Positions 1 to 6,811 of a stretch of 64,000 nucleotides of DNA are shown piece after piece (position 1 is the first letter of the stretch; each line of letters begins with the position of its first letter). The notes below the pieces were generated by a model. The model was not told the origin of the DNA. It made no database searches and saw only the letters and a program-made list of their open reading frames with translations. The position numbers and the translations under genes were made by a program. This stretch comes from Methylobacillus flagellatus_A (lineage in GTDB: Bacteria; Pseudomonadota; Gammaproteobacteria; Burkholderiales; Methylophilaceae), in assembly GCF_031344055.1 (NCBI RefSeq), contig NZ_JADBEN010000002.1. One strand, written 5' to 3'.

Positions 1-243
1 CTGTATTGGTGTCGTCAAAATCCTGACTTGCCAAGATCGCACTCACTTTGGAATGAATTTCCTCTTCAAACTCCTCAAAAACTTCAAGCCTCTTTAAATC
101 TTCATTGACATCAATACCGAGCAAGGCCGCACAAGTGTCCAATGCAGTTCTGGACAAAACGAAATTATAAGTTTTTCCGTCACTTAGTACTTTAAAGTGT
201 ACTTCCTGATTAATCACGATCTTATCGAAAAAACTAGCGCTCA
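1..243 (-). CDS. hypothetical protein, C-terminus cut by window edge
   Basis: An open frame begins at an ATG at 241-243 on the minus strand, preceded by a purine-rich AAAGGGAAA ribosome site, and runs off the left edge after about 81 codons. The visible part starts MSASFFDKIVINQEVHFKV, continues with a short strand-rich segment and then an acidic helical segment (EVFEEFEEEIHSK). The layout (strands, then a helix ending in an I-x3-A type stretch) resembles DUF1488-type small proteins, but this is a weak impression. The function is unknown. It lies outside the prophage repeats, so it belongs to the chromosome or to another accessory element on the left. Confidence 0.6.
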
Positions 244-687
244 TATTTTCCCTTTAGCAAATAAAATGAAAGCCCAGCTATATGATAGATAGCATCCTGA
301 AAATTGTTAAAGAAGAAAACTCTGATACGAATGTAGGAAAAGCAAGCACACCTTGCCGAATTGCTATTCCGCTAGGTTAGAGCAGGAATAATTCGTCAGG
401 TTACTCATAATCGCGTGTTTAAAATGTCCGGTTAAGGGTAAGGTATCAATAACAAGAAAAAATCGCTCGTAGAAATGAGTTATCAGCCAATGCGAACTCA
501 GCATCGTTAGCGGTAGGCGTTTGGGAAGAGGTCATGGCTAATCCAAGTCCCCAAACGGGGTTTGATTTCAACCAGATCGATGATAATGATTTGCCATTGA
601 TTTAACATAACACACATTATACGAAATTAAGGATGCGTATGCGGCGTCTCCTCTCAAGAATGAAAATGGCAATTTTTTGCCGATACT
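244..687. other. sparse AT-rich interval left of the prophage
   Basis: No convincing full-length gene was found in this stretch. The only coding-like signal is a plus-strand open frame over its second half, listed separately. The interval ends directly at the left direct repeat of the prophage. No tRNA, integrase remnant or IS end was recognised. Confidence 0.5.
453..605 (+). other. possible short ORF or gene remnant
   Basis: A stop-free plus-strand frame begins after a TAA at 450-452 and ends in TAA at 603-605. Its only ATG is at 534-536, behind a GGGAAGAGGTC purine-rich stretch. That start would give a 23-residue peptide, MANPSPQTG followed by FDFNQIDDNDLPLI. The upstream in-frame residues (RRNELSANANSASLAVGVWEE) also look protein-like, so this could be the tail of a decayed gene. 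No family was recognised and the length is small enough for chance. Confidence 0.2.
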
Positions 688-715
688 TTACGTGTAACTG
701 GCACGTAAAGTTTTT
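688..715. repeat. left prophage direct repeat (putative attL)
   Basis: The 28 bases are identical to 6812-6839. They contain an inverted repeat: arms CTTTACGTG (686-694) and CACGTAAAG (702-710) around the 7-base spacer TAACTGG. Paired arms around a 6-8 base core are typical of tyrosine-recombinase sites. The arms do not resemble the canonical dif arms that I know. Confidence 0.8.
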
Positions 716-750
716 GTAGCCGCCCTGAACAAGATCTTGCGGCCAATAAA

Positions 751-780
751 AAACCCTCGATAGGATCCTGTCGAGGGTTT
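751..780. terminator. bidirectional terminator at the prophage left end
   Basis: Ten-base perfect arms AAACCCTCGA (751-760) and TCGAGGGTTT (771-780) flank a 10-base loop, with an A-run on the left and T-run on the right. The hairpin therefore has a U-tail for transcripts from either side. It lies 8 bases past the stop of the 56-aa minus-strand gene. In the circular phage the repressor transcript would reach it from the other side through the joined att site. Confidence 0.8.
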
Positions 781-787
781 TAGCTAA

Positions 788-958
788 TTACTTAAAAATA
801 CTAGATTGTGCTTCAGCAACAGCTTGATGAATAACTTTGAAAGCTTGAGCAATCTCAGCTGGTGAATTAGCAATTCTGTATGAAATTTTTTCTGAATTTA
901 AAGCAGCAATTAAAATATCAGCTGCAATTCGCTCTGGGCTATTATCATGTGAAGACAT
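788..958 (-). CDS. small prophage protein, 56 aa, unknown function
   Basis: The frame begins with ATG at 956-958 (MSSHDNSPERIAADILIAAL) and ends with TAA at 788-790. A weak GGGGGAATTG lies upstream. The product is a soluble, mostly helical 56-residue protein with no membrane segment. It sits at the end of the prophage, after the terminator of the structural operon and directly before its own strong terminator, so it is a separate transcription unit. This position suits an accessory gene such as an immunity, exclusion or regulatory factor, but no family was recognised. Confidence 0.6.
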   Translation of the reverse strand: MSSHDNSPERIAADILIAALNSEKISYRIANSPAEIAQAFKVIHQAVAEAQSSIFK

Positions 959-1177
959 TCAATTCCCCCTTTGAAAATAATCTGTAGCAAGACGCTACAC
1001 GTAGATATTAACAAACAAACAACAAAAGCCCCAACCGGGGCTTTTTTCTTGTCTACAGGGCGCGTTAAAACGGTCGGCTTGGCACTCAGGTATCAATTCA
1101 CGCGGAAAAACGCCTCAGAGCGTTGGAAATGGCGTCAGTCTACATGGTGGCCTCAGGCGGCCCCCATACCCCCGCAA
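959..1177. other. prophage intergenic region with hairpins (candidate origin or packaging signal)
   Basis: This non-coding stretch lies between the operon end and the 56-aa gene. It contains a hairpin with arms TGTAGC (983-988) and GCTACA (994-999), the operon terminator at 1024-1047, and a hairpin with arms AACGC (1109-1113) and GCGTT (1120-1124). A further pair, CCGCA (1172-1176) and TGCGG (1183-1187), overlaps the end of the neighbouring gene. Filamentous phages keep their packaging hairpin and plus/minus origins in an intergenic region of this kind. The assignment here is inference from position and structure only. Confidence 0.4.
1024..1047. terminator. terminator of the prophage structural operon
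   Basis: Stem AAAAGCCCC/GGGGCTTTT around the loop AACC at 1033-1036, followed by T-runs in both directions. It is downstream of the last operon gene (the 84-aa membrane protein) on the minus strand. Confidence 0.8.
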
Positions 1178-1432
1178 TCAGCTGCGGTCTTTCTCCAAAC
1201 GATCAATAGCATTTTGAATGGCAACACCTGTGCGAAGGTTTGGATTGAGCTTGCGCTCGTATTCGACCAGTCGGCGGGCTTTTTCCTTGTCACCACGGCA
1301 AGCAGTGACAAGGCGCTGCATTTGGAAGTCTAGAAATGAAGACGGGCGCTGATCAGCACCCGGATTTAACAATAAACGCCACAACAGGAAGCAAACGGCG
1401 ATAACGACTAAGCCTGTTACGAGGATCATCAT
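1178..1432 (-). CDS. small single-pass membrane protein of the prophage
   Basis: The 84-residue product has one N-terminal hydrophobic segment (about residues 2-22) followed by a charged helical tail. A second ATG lies one codon downstream, and neither has a clear ribosome site. It is the last gene of the operon, 40 bases after the Zot gene. Small membrane proteins at this place in inoviruses are usually accessory to assembly. Its exact role is not recognised. Confidence 0.65.
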   Translation of the reverse strand: MMILVTGLVVIAVCFLLWRLLLNPGADQRPSSFLDFQMQRLVTACRGDKEKARRLVEYERKLNPNLRTGVAIQNAIDRLEKDRS

Positions 1433-1472
1433 GCCCGGATTGTTCTACAAATGCGGTTTCCGGGCAAGCCTG

Positions 1473-2522
1473 CTATGTCTCCGCCTCGTCGTGCCTCCTC
1501 GTTGTCGCCTCCGCAGGCATGCCACGACCAGCCCAGCGGTGTTCAATTCCAGACCGGCATGCACTCTCTGACACATCCAGCCGTTCGCCTTCATCGCCGT
1601 AGCAACGGCATTCACCCCGGAATTCCACACAGGCAGCCACAGCAGGCCAAGCAACCGTTGAGTCGACCAGGCGCAGGGATTTGGTCACTATTACCGTTTC
1701 CTGATCGGGCTGCACGCCCTCTTGTCCCTGCTCTTGCAACTTGGCTTTTTCCGCCTCGACCTGTTCCGCTGTCATCGCGGTCACGGTTTGGGTAATGACT
1801 GGTGCCTGCTGTTCCTGAACGACTTCGACTGCTTCTTCCTGCTTAAATATACCCATCTTGCCCATGACCCGACTAACGGCGCTATAGCCCAAGATCGGAA
1901 TAATGATGAGCATGGCCACAAACACCTTAAACATCCACGGCGTTCTGTGTTTGACCTTGGTATGCAGGCTGGCAGACTCGTACAACTCAAACGACCCGGC
2001 AGGAATGGTGTATTTGCTGATAGTCGCTGTTGAAATGGCGGACTTGGTGGAGGGATTTTCCTGCCATTCGGGCCACTCGTTGAGCGTGCGGCCTTTCCAC
2101 GTGCTACGGATATGGATGTGCTTAGTGACCAGCGCCCGGACGGTCTTATGAATCAAATGCGGGTATTGCGTCATAATGACGAAATCCAAACCATGATGTC
2201 GATGTTCACATAGATATTCTATGTAGGGTTCCATTGTCGTGCCTGCTGGCTTCCACGACTTTTGCACCTCGTCGACCACAATCAATGCGCCCTCTTCAAA
2301 ATGCTTCAAGAGCTGGATTTCATCTTCATCATCGGGATTTTTCTTGGGCTCTAGCTCGTGCCAGCGCTCTAGCTCTTTTCTGGTGATCTGGATGGCTGGC
2401 AATGTCAGTTTGGGGATACCGCAGTAGTACACCACGCGTTTTTCCACCTCTGGCCTAATGTAATGCCACACCACATGCGAGGTCTTGCCGTTGCCCGGCT
2501 GGCCGGTGATCAGGGTAATCAT
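1473..2522 (-). CDS. zot: Zot family assembly ATPase (pI-like)
   Basis: Inner-membrane ATPase that drives extrusion of filamentous phage. The 349-residue protein opens with a Walker A motif GQPGNGKT (residues 7-14) and has a Walker B stretch ALIVVDEV near residues 79-86. A single transmembrane segment lies near residues 197-215, as expected for pI/Zot proteins with a cytoplasmic ATPase and a periplasmic tail. The C-terminal periplasmic part carries several cysteines (CVEFRGECRCYG), common in Zot tails. Its ATG overlaps the stop of the DUF2523 gene as ATGA, so the two are translationally coupled. Confidence 0.93.
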   Translation of the reverse strand: MITLITGQPGNGKTSHVVWHYIRPEVEKRVVYYCGIPKLTLPAIQITRKELERWHELEPKKNPDDEDEIQLLKHFEEGALIVVDEVQKSWKPAGTTMEPYIEYLCEHRHHGLDFVIMTQYPHLIHKTVRALVTKHIHIRSTWKGRTLNEWPEWQENPSTKSAISTATISKYTIPAGSFELYESASLHTKVKHRTPWMFKVFVAMLIIIPILGYSAVSRVMGKMGIFKQEEAVEVVQEQQAPVITQTVTAMTAEQVEAEKAKLQEQGQEGVQPDQETVIVTKSLRLVDSTVAWPAVAACVEFRGECRCYGDEGERLDVSESACRSGIEHRWAGRGMPAEATTRRHDEAET

Positions 2523-2800
2523 TTAGGAATGACACCGATCTTGGACATGCTCAAGACAGTCACGCGGAAGGCCAGAGCGCCCGCAACAATACCAAAGGCC
2601 TCCCCTACTCCACCAAGGCCAGCGAAAGCCGCAATATAGCCAGTTAAACCAGCATAGGACGACTGGGCAAAGGAGATCGCCCGTTCCATGGCCGTTGCAA
2701 TGCCGATATAGGATATGACACCGACACCGGCGCCGGCCAGCATTCGCTTGGCAATGGCCCCGGCAGATTCTGTGAAGAACGTTCCAAGCAGGAATTTCAT
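2519..2800 (-). CDS. DUF2523 family minor coat protein (pVI-like)
   Basis: The 93-residue product, starting MKFLLGTFFTE, is strongly hydrophobic with about three membrane segments and Gly/Ala-rich turns. This is typical of DUF2523 proteins encoded between the adhesin and Zot in inoviruses. By position it corresponds to pVI, which closes the virion end together with pIII. The start at 2798-2800 is chosen because it overlaps the upstream stop as ATGA. An upstream in-frame extension into the adhesin gene is not needed. Confidence 0.8.
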   Translation of the reverse strand: MKFLLGTFFTESAGAIAKRMLAGAGVGVISYIGIATAMERAISFAQSSYAGLTGYIAAFAGLGGVGEAFGIVAGALAFRVTVLSMSKIGVIPK

Positions 2801-4128
2801 GTGCGCAGCGCTCCCGAAATGATGTAAGCAGCAGCTAGGAAAGCGATGATGAGAACGACTGGCCGCAACATGGTGAGGCCATCGCAAACGGTATGAACGG
2901 GTATCGTCACAGATTTACCCAGGACGGAAACAGCAGGATCACCGGGACAAGAGCCACCGCCCCAAGATTCATAATCGAAGGTATCAGGCACTTCGAAACG
3001 ATCTAAATCCTTGTCTTGGACATTATCGGTTTCTATGTCCTGGTCTTCTTTAGGCTTCTCGCTTTGATCTTCATCGTTTGGCAGGGTCGTATCCTGCACG
3101 GTAGTGGTGGTCGTATTGTTGGTGATGTTAGTTTCCGTGATCGTGGTGGTTTCGGTGATATTGACCGTGGTAGGGCCGGCAGGCGTGACCGTGACCGTTG
3201 TATCTGTAGTCTTAGTGCCGATTGGCTCCCCTGCCCCATTCCGTATTGTTTCAGTAGTAGAGCCGGCAGGACTAGGCACGGTCTTAGGGTCGATTTCCGG
3301 CGTTTCCACCGGGATAGGCTCACCGCCATCAATCAGATCAGGGATGATGTCCGGCGTATTGAGTTCAGGCACGTCATCAGGGCCAGGCCATTCATTGGGC
3401 GGAATTGGCAAACGCCTATCCGGGTTGTTCGGCTGGCAGGTGGCGCCGTTCAAGGTATGAGTAGCCGGGCAGTTCCAAATGCGAGTGGCAGGACCAAATG
3501 TGCCTTGAGTATTGCCCTTAGTGTCTAAAATCGTCATCAACACTTGATTATTCGACAGTGTGCAGCTTTGGATCGATACCATGACGAACCCATTACTTGT
3601 CGCAGTCAGCGGCGCCATAAAATCACAAGCCTCGGTGTAGGTCGAGAACTCCCGATAGGGATAGCGGCCATTTTGGGTGTTAGTAGCAAACCGGATATAG
3701 GGCATGGGCTTGCTGGCAGGGTCGGTCAATGTCCAAGTCGGTTCAGAAGCAGGATCATCAGGGTCAGACGGACCAGAGCAAATATCGGAATATTCACATA
3801 GTAGACCCGCAGCAGTGAGGCCTAGCCCCAACGGCCCAACACGTTTAGCCAGGTTGAGTGCAGGACCTGCCAGCTTATTCAAGCTGACCGGGGTTTTCTG
3901 GTTAACCGTGATAGGAACACGGCCTTTTGTGGTCGGTGCATTGATGTCGCGGGCGTTGTTTTCCATGCCGGGATAAGCCACACGAGGCGGTGCGCGTTCA
4001 TCGGCGGGCCAGTAATACAGTTGACCATCGGCACCGGGGCGTACATAGGAAGGCGTGCCGATTTCAATTGTGGCAGCCTGGGCAGTTGCCCCGATCAGGA
4101 GCAAGGGAATCAGGGCTAAATATTTCAT
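2797..4128 (-). CDS. TspB/pIII-like phage attachment protein
   Basis: The 443-residue product has a Sec signal peptide (MKYLALIPLLLIGATAQA) and a C-terminal membrane anchor near residues 421-438. This is the pIII layout of an exported, membrane-held adsorption protein. The middle carries paired cysteines, a proline/acidic stretch near 240-290, a threonine-rich low-complexity linker (about 291-348) and an acidic linker (about 350-388). The arrangement matches virulence factor TspB-type proteins found at this place in inoviruses of betaproteobacteria. It probably binds a host pilus and a periplasmic receptor, but no receptor can be read from the sequence. Start and stop are both coupled to neighbours by ATGA overlaps. 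Confidence 0.8.
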   Translation of the reverse strand: MKYLALIPLLLIGATAQAATIEIGTPSYVRPGADGQLYYWPADERAPPRVAYPGMENNARDINAPTTKGRVPITVNQKTPVSLNKLAGPALNLAKRVGPLGLGLTAAGLLCEYSDICSGPSDPDDPASEPTWTLTDPASKPMPYIRFATNTQNGRYPYREFSTYTEACDFMAPLTATSNGFVMVSIQSCTLSNNQVLMTILDTKGNTQGTFGPATRIWNCPATHTLNGATCQPNNPDRRLPIPPNEWPGPDDVPELNTPDIIPDLIDGGEPIPVETPEIDPKTVPSPAGSTTETIRNGAGEPIGTKTTDTTVTVTPAGPTTVNITETTTITETNITNNTTTTTVQDTTLPNDEDQSEKPKEDQDIETDNVQDKDLDRFEVPDTFDYESWGGGSCPGDPAVSVLGKSVTIPVHTVCDGLTMLRPVVLIIAFLAAAYIISGALRT

Positions 4129-4196
4129 CTTGTGAGTACCATAGCGGCAATGATGAGGGTAGCCACGATGGCTTGGGCGTATAGGTCAATGGGCAT
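4125..4196 (-). CDS. 23-aa hydrophobic peptide, candidate pVII/pIX-type virion tip protein
   Basis: A 23-codon frame (MPIDLYAQAIVATLI, then IAAMVLTR) starts at an ATG (4194-4196) that overlaps the stop of the 97-aa gene as TAATG. It ends in a TGA that overlaps the adhesin ATG as ATGA. It is nearly one membrane-spanning helix with a terminal arginine. M13 pVII and pIX are of similar size (about 32-33 aa) and lie in the same part of the genome. The double coupling argues that it is translated. Homology cannot be judged at this length. Confidence 0.55.
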   Translation of the reverse strand: MPIDLYAQAIVATLIIAAMVLTR

Positions 4197-4489
4197 TATC
4201 TGACTGGCCTTTTGAGAATGGACATACACCAAGCGGCAATGATGACGCCAACACAGAGCCACGCTAGTTGCATGGCATCGGCATATTGGGGAGTGCATTC
4301 AATCAGGGGCGGGATGACGTCAATTTGGCGACTAAACGCACCATCGCTTGTGATAATGGAATAGCCTGTTTGCGTCGGTGTGCAGGTAATGGCTTTACCA
4401 TCATCGGTGCTGACAGGACATGAAGCAGCCATATGTTGATATAGCTGCTCCACTTCTCCAAAACACAGATTGTTGTGGAGATAGGCCAT
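4196..4489 (-). CDS. small prophage membrane protein, 97 aa
   Basis: The product starts MAYLHNNLCFGEVEQLYQHM, one base after the coat-protein stop. An upstream in-frame extension into the coat gene is less likely. It is soluble and cysteine-containing over its first 70 residues and ends with a membrane segment (MQLAWLCVGVIIAAWCMSIL) plus a basic tail KRPVR. Between the major coat and the adhesin, inoviruses encode minor coat or assembly proteins of this form. The function is not recognised beyond that. Confidence 0.65.
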   Translation of the reverse strand: MAYLHNNLCFGEVEQLYQHMAASCPVSTDDGKAITCTPTQTGYSIITSDGAFSRQIDVIPPLIECTPQYADAMQLAWLCVGVIIAAWCMSILKRPVR

Positions 4490-4490
4490 T

Positions 4491-4712
4491 TTAGTGGGTG
4501 ATCTTGCGCATCCACGCGAAGGCGGCAATAGCGACGATCACGGCAAGGATAAGCCCTCCGATGGTGCCGACATCCTCAACAGCGGTAGTGATGGCGGATG
4601 TTACAGCGGTTGGCACTTCTGCCATTGCGGACATGGAAGCAGTGGCAACAACAGCGCCAACAGCCACGGAAGCCTGACGGCCATACTTTTTAGCAGCATT
4701 GAAAGGTTTCAT
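4491..4712 (-). CDS. major coat protein (pVIII-like)
   Basis: The 73-residue precursor has a 31-residue signal sequence ending in SMSAMA. The predicted mature coat of 42 residues has an acidic amphipathic front (EVPTAVTSAITTAVEDV), a hydrophobic core (IGGLILAVIVAIAAFAW) and a basic end (MRKITH). This is the exact design of filamentous-phage pVIII, whose basic end faces the DNA. The start MKPFNAAKK is preferred because a GGAGA ribosome site lies just upstream. The longer frame would add 35 non-signal residues. Confidence 0.93.
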   Translation of the reverse strand: MKPFNAAKKYGRQASVAVGAVVATASMSAMAEVPTAVTSAITTAVEDVGTIGGLILAVIVAIAAFAWMRKITH

Positions 4713-4813
4713 TTTTGAATCTCCAATAGTTACCAGTGTGCGACTGGCAGCGCTCTCCCCTTTTGGGTTGATCGGTTTGGGCCACGGAGGGCAGAAATTC
4801 GGGTGGTAATACA

Positions 4814-5926
4814 TCAAGCCGCTCTTAACTCAGGCTTTTTGAACTGTTGCTGCCAGTACCATTCCGGGGCCTGGGCTTGTTGAAGCTCAATCACTTCAAA
4901 GCGGATATTGAGGCGGGTTGCGGCGCTGGGCTGCTTGATGTCTATGCCGTATTGCAATAGCTGTTTACGCCAGTTACGGCGGGTTCTTTCGGCATAATTG
5001 GTATCACCCCACACATCAACACCAGAGCGCCAATCACGCGCAATCCTGCCGATATTGCCGGGGATTTCTTCCAGAGGGGTGCGGACTGCCTGCCCGCGCT
5101 TGAGTACGTCTGAAAATCTGTTGTATACGACATTTTCCATGGTCGGCACCTCGTTTAGCTCTTCGTCCCACACAACCCAATGGTTGTGCTTCCAGTCGTT
5201 AATGTGTCTAAGGCCGTTTTGTGTCAGATAGCGGGATTTCAAACTGATTTCATGGCGCACTATCCCTTGTTCGCGCACCCATTCTTTAACCTCATCTGAT
5301 ACGTCATCGCCGAGTGAGTCGGCCTTGACGTACATCTTGCCGTACCAATACTTGGAGCCTTCGCCCCAGGTCACACCGTTTTCGCCGTACTGCTTGGCAT
5401 TGGCACGGCGTCCAGAGTCTTGTCCGGCGAAATAATGGATGAGTCGCGCAGCGTTCTTTGGCGAACCTGCTGCATAGTTTTTGGTGAGATCGACCCGCGT
5501 AATGACGCAGCCGTTTGCAATATAAGCATCGCCTCGCGTTGGGATGTTCTTCTCGTGAGTGAACGGAGGCAGGCCCATGATGTCGAGAATCGCATTAGCC
5601 CGGTCAATACAAGCCAACACACTAAAACCAAACACGTTATCAGGACGGCCCCAGCGGCCAATATTTCCATCGAAACTGACTCTGTGCCCATCGCATTTAA
5701 TCCTTACTTTGGTGCCGTAGCTTCCCTCGTAGTTGAAGTGACGGTCTGTTGTCCACTCAATAGCCGAGGTGTCAAAGATGGTGCGCAATTCACCGGTTTC
5801 CGGGTCGATGAATTGCTTGACTGCATCAGCCTCAAACTGAGCTACGCAACCATCGTTGAGGACGGGAAGCCCGCCCCCGCCGTGGTTTTGATAGCAGCTC
5901 AGCCAGTCGCAGAACGCGCCAGACAT
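4814..5926 (-). CDS. phage replication initiation protein (pII/X family)
   Basis: Rolling-circle initiator that would nick the plus-strand origin of the phage. The 370-residue protein resembles the CRI/pII-type replication proteins of filamentous phages, with blocks such as RGDAYIANGCVITRVDLTKN and an RHEISLKSRYL stretch in the second half. The ATG directly follows the stop of the ssDNA-binding gene (TAAATG), so the two are co-expressed. It is the largest soluble enzyme of the element. Catalytic tyrosines cannot be assigned confidently by eye. Confidence 0.85.
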   Translation of the reverse strand: MSGAFCDWLSCYQNHGGGGLPVLNDGCVAQFEADAVKQFIDPETGELRTIFDTSAIEWTTDRHFNYEGSYGTKVRIKCDGHRVSFDGNIGRWGRPDNVFGFSVLACIDRANAILDIMGLPPFTHEKNIPTRGDAYIANGCVITRVDLTKNYAAGSPKNAARLIHYFAGQDSGRRANAKQYGENGVTWGEGSKYWYGKMYVKADSLGDDVSDEVKEWVREQGIVRHEISLKSRYLTQNGLRHINDWKHNHWVVWDEELNEVPTMENVVYNRFSDVLKRGQAVRTPLEEIPGNIGRIARDWRSGVDVWGDTNYAERTRRNWRKQLLQYGIDIKQPSAATRLNIRFEVIELQQAQAPEWYWQQQFKKPELRAA

Positions 5927-6247
5927 TTAGGCAGCCTTGGCTTGCTCGATTACTTTGAAATCGACGACTTGAGAATCCATGCCACGACCAAACCGGCCTG
6001 GGATGTTCTCAATCGTCAGGTCAAGGAAAAGACCCGACCTGGGAAAAGTGATGGATAAGAACTTGGAAAAAGCATCAGGAGATACATTCAGGGTGCCTTG
6101 TTGCTGCCCTGCCCCGACCACTGTCCGGTTGTTGTTCTGGACTTGGTCAATCGGGCGCAGGTAATACAACTCGGCAATGTCGTAGTTATTGCCAGTGTCG
6201 CGGGCCTTGCCTGATGATCTTGATACGCCTATCGCATGTACTCGCAT
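5927..6247 (-). CDS. phage single-stranded DNA-binding protein (pV-like)
   Basis: The 106-residue product begins MRVHAIGVSRSSGKARDTGN and is rich in beta-prone segments. It is the first gene of the operon, directly before the replication initiator, which is the pV position in inoviruses. Such proteins coat the plus strand and switch replication to packaging. A longer frame starting at 6295 lacks support and would cross the operator sites, so the ATG at 6245-6247 is used. Assignment rests on size, position and composition more than on a clear motif. Confidence 0.65.
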   Translation of the reverse strand: MRVHAIGVSRSSGKARDTGNNYDIAELYYLRPIDQVQNNNRTVVGAGQQQGTLNVSPDAFSKFLSITFPRSGLFLDLTIENIPGRFGRGMDSQVVDFKVIEQAKAA

Positions 6248-6365
6248 TTTGGTTTCCTTTGTAGGTGCTTCGGAAATTCGAAGTATGAGAAGCATAATTC
6301 TAAAAATCGAACGTTGTCAATACGGAAATTCGAAGTATTATGTGAGGATGAAACAGGAGCTAATG
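6248..6365. promoter_or_regulatory. divergent control region with repeated operator-like sites
   Basis: An exact 16-bp sequence, CGGAAATTCGAAGTAT, occurs at 6271-6286 and again at 6323-6338 in the same orientation. Each copy has a TTCGAA core. The first sits in an interrupted palindrome (CTTCG at 6268-6272, CGAAG at 6279-6283). A related ATCGAA lies at 6307-6312. The sites lie between the phage operon and the divergent regulator gene, so they are likely its operators, 52 bp (about five helical turns) apart. Confidence 0.7.
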
Positions 6366-6767
6366 ATGGAAACTGTAGAAATGCTAGATAAATGCAAGGA
6401 AAAGCTAGGTGTATCAAGCGATTACGCCTTAGCTAAAGAATTGGATATCAGGCAAGCAAGACTAACAAGCTACAGAAAAGGAAGGGAACACCCCGACGTG
6501 TATGTTTGCTTTAGGATCGCCGAAATTCTAGGGGAAAGTCCATCAAGCATCATTGCTCAAGTTGAAGCAAAAAACGCTAAAAATGAAAATAAGGCTTTGT
6601 ATTTTAAGCGTTTTTTTTCGATGGCGGTGTTGTGGATAAGTTTGGTGCTAGTGTTGCCGGGCTTCACAGGTTCCTACGGCACCGCGTACGCAGCTGGAAA
6701 CACTCTTGAAACCCCCGCCGTTATTGACTTTACGCCACATTATGCGAAGTATGCAAAAGATGGTTAG
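6366..6767 (+). CDS. helix-turn-helix phage regulator with a membrane segment
   Basis: The 133-residue product has an N-terminal helix-turn-helix (about residues 18-41: DYALAKELDIRQARLTSYRK) similar to the small regulators of filamentous phages (DUF3693-like). A hydrophobic segment near residues 82-101 is followed by a short, probably periplasmic tail. The start at 6366 is preferred over ATGs at 6348 and 6363 because an AGGAG at 6355-6359 is best spaced for it. It is transcribed away from the phage operon and is the likely repressor. The gene is AT-rich compared with the chromosome. The membrane segment is unusual for a repressor. Confidence 0.75.
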   Translation: METVEMLDKCKEKLGVSSDYALAKELDIRQARLTSYRKGREHPDVYVCFRIAEILGESPSSIIAQVEAKNAKNENKALYFKRFFSMAVLWISLVLVLPGFTGSYGTAYAAGNTLETPAVIDFTPHYAKYAKDG

Positions 6768-6811
6768 GGCTCTTCGTCGCTTTCTTAAATGGAACAAAAA
6801 TATTCCCTACA

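Noticed and set aside
971..1333. 120-codon plus-strand frame in the prophage intergenic region
   Set aside because: It runs through the operon terminator and over the 84-aa minus-strand gene, has no ribosome site and no protein-like features.
1445..1654. 69-codon minus-strand frame over the Zot tail
   Set aside because: It overlaps the Zot C-terminus in another frame. The Zot frame carries the typical cysteine tail and is preferred.
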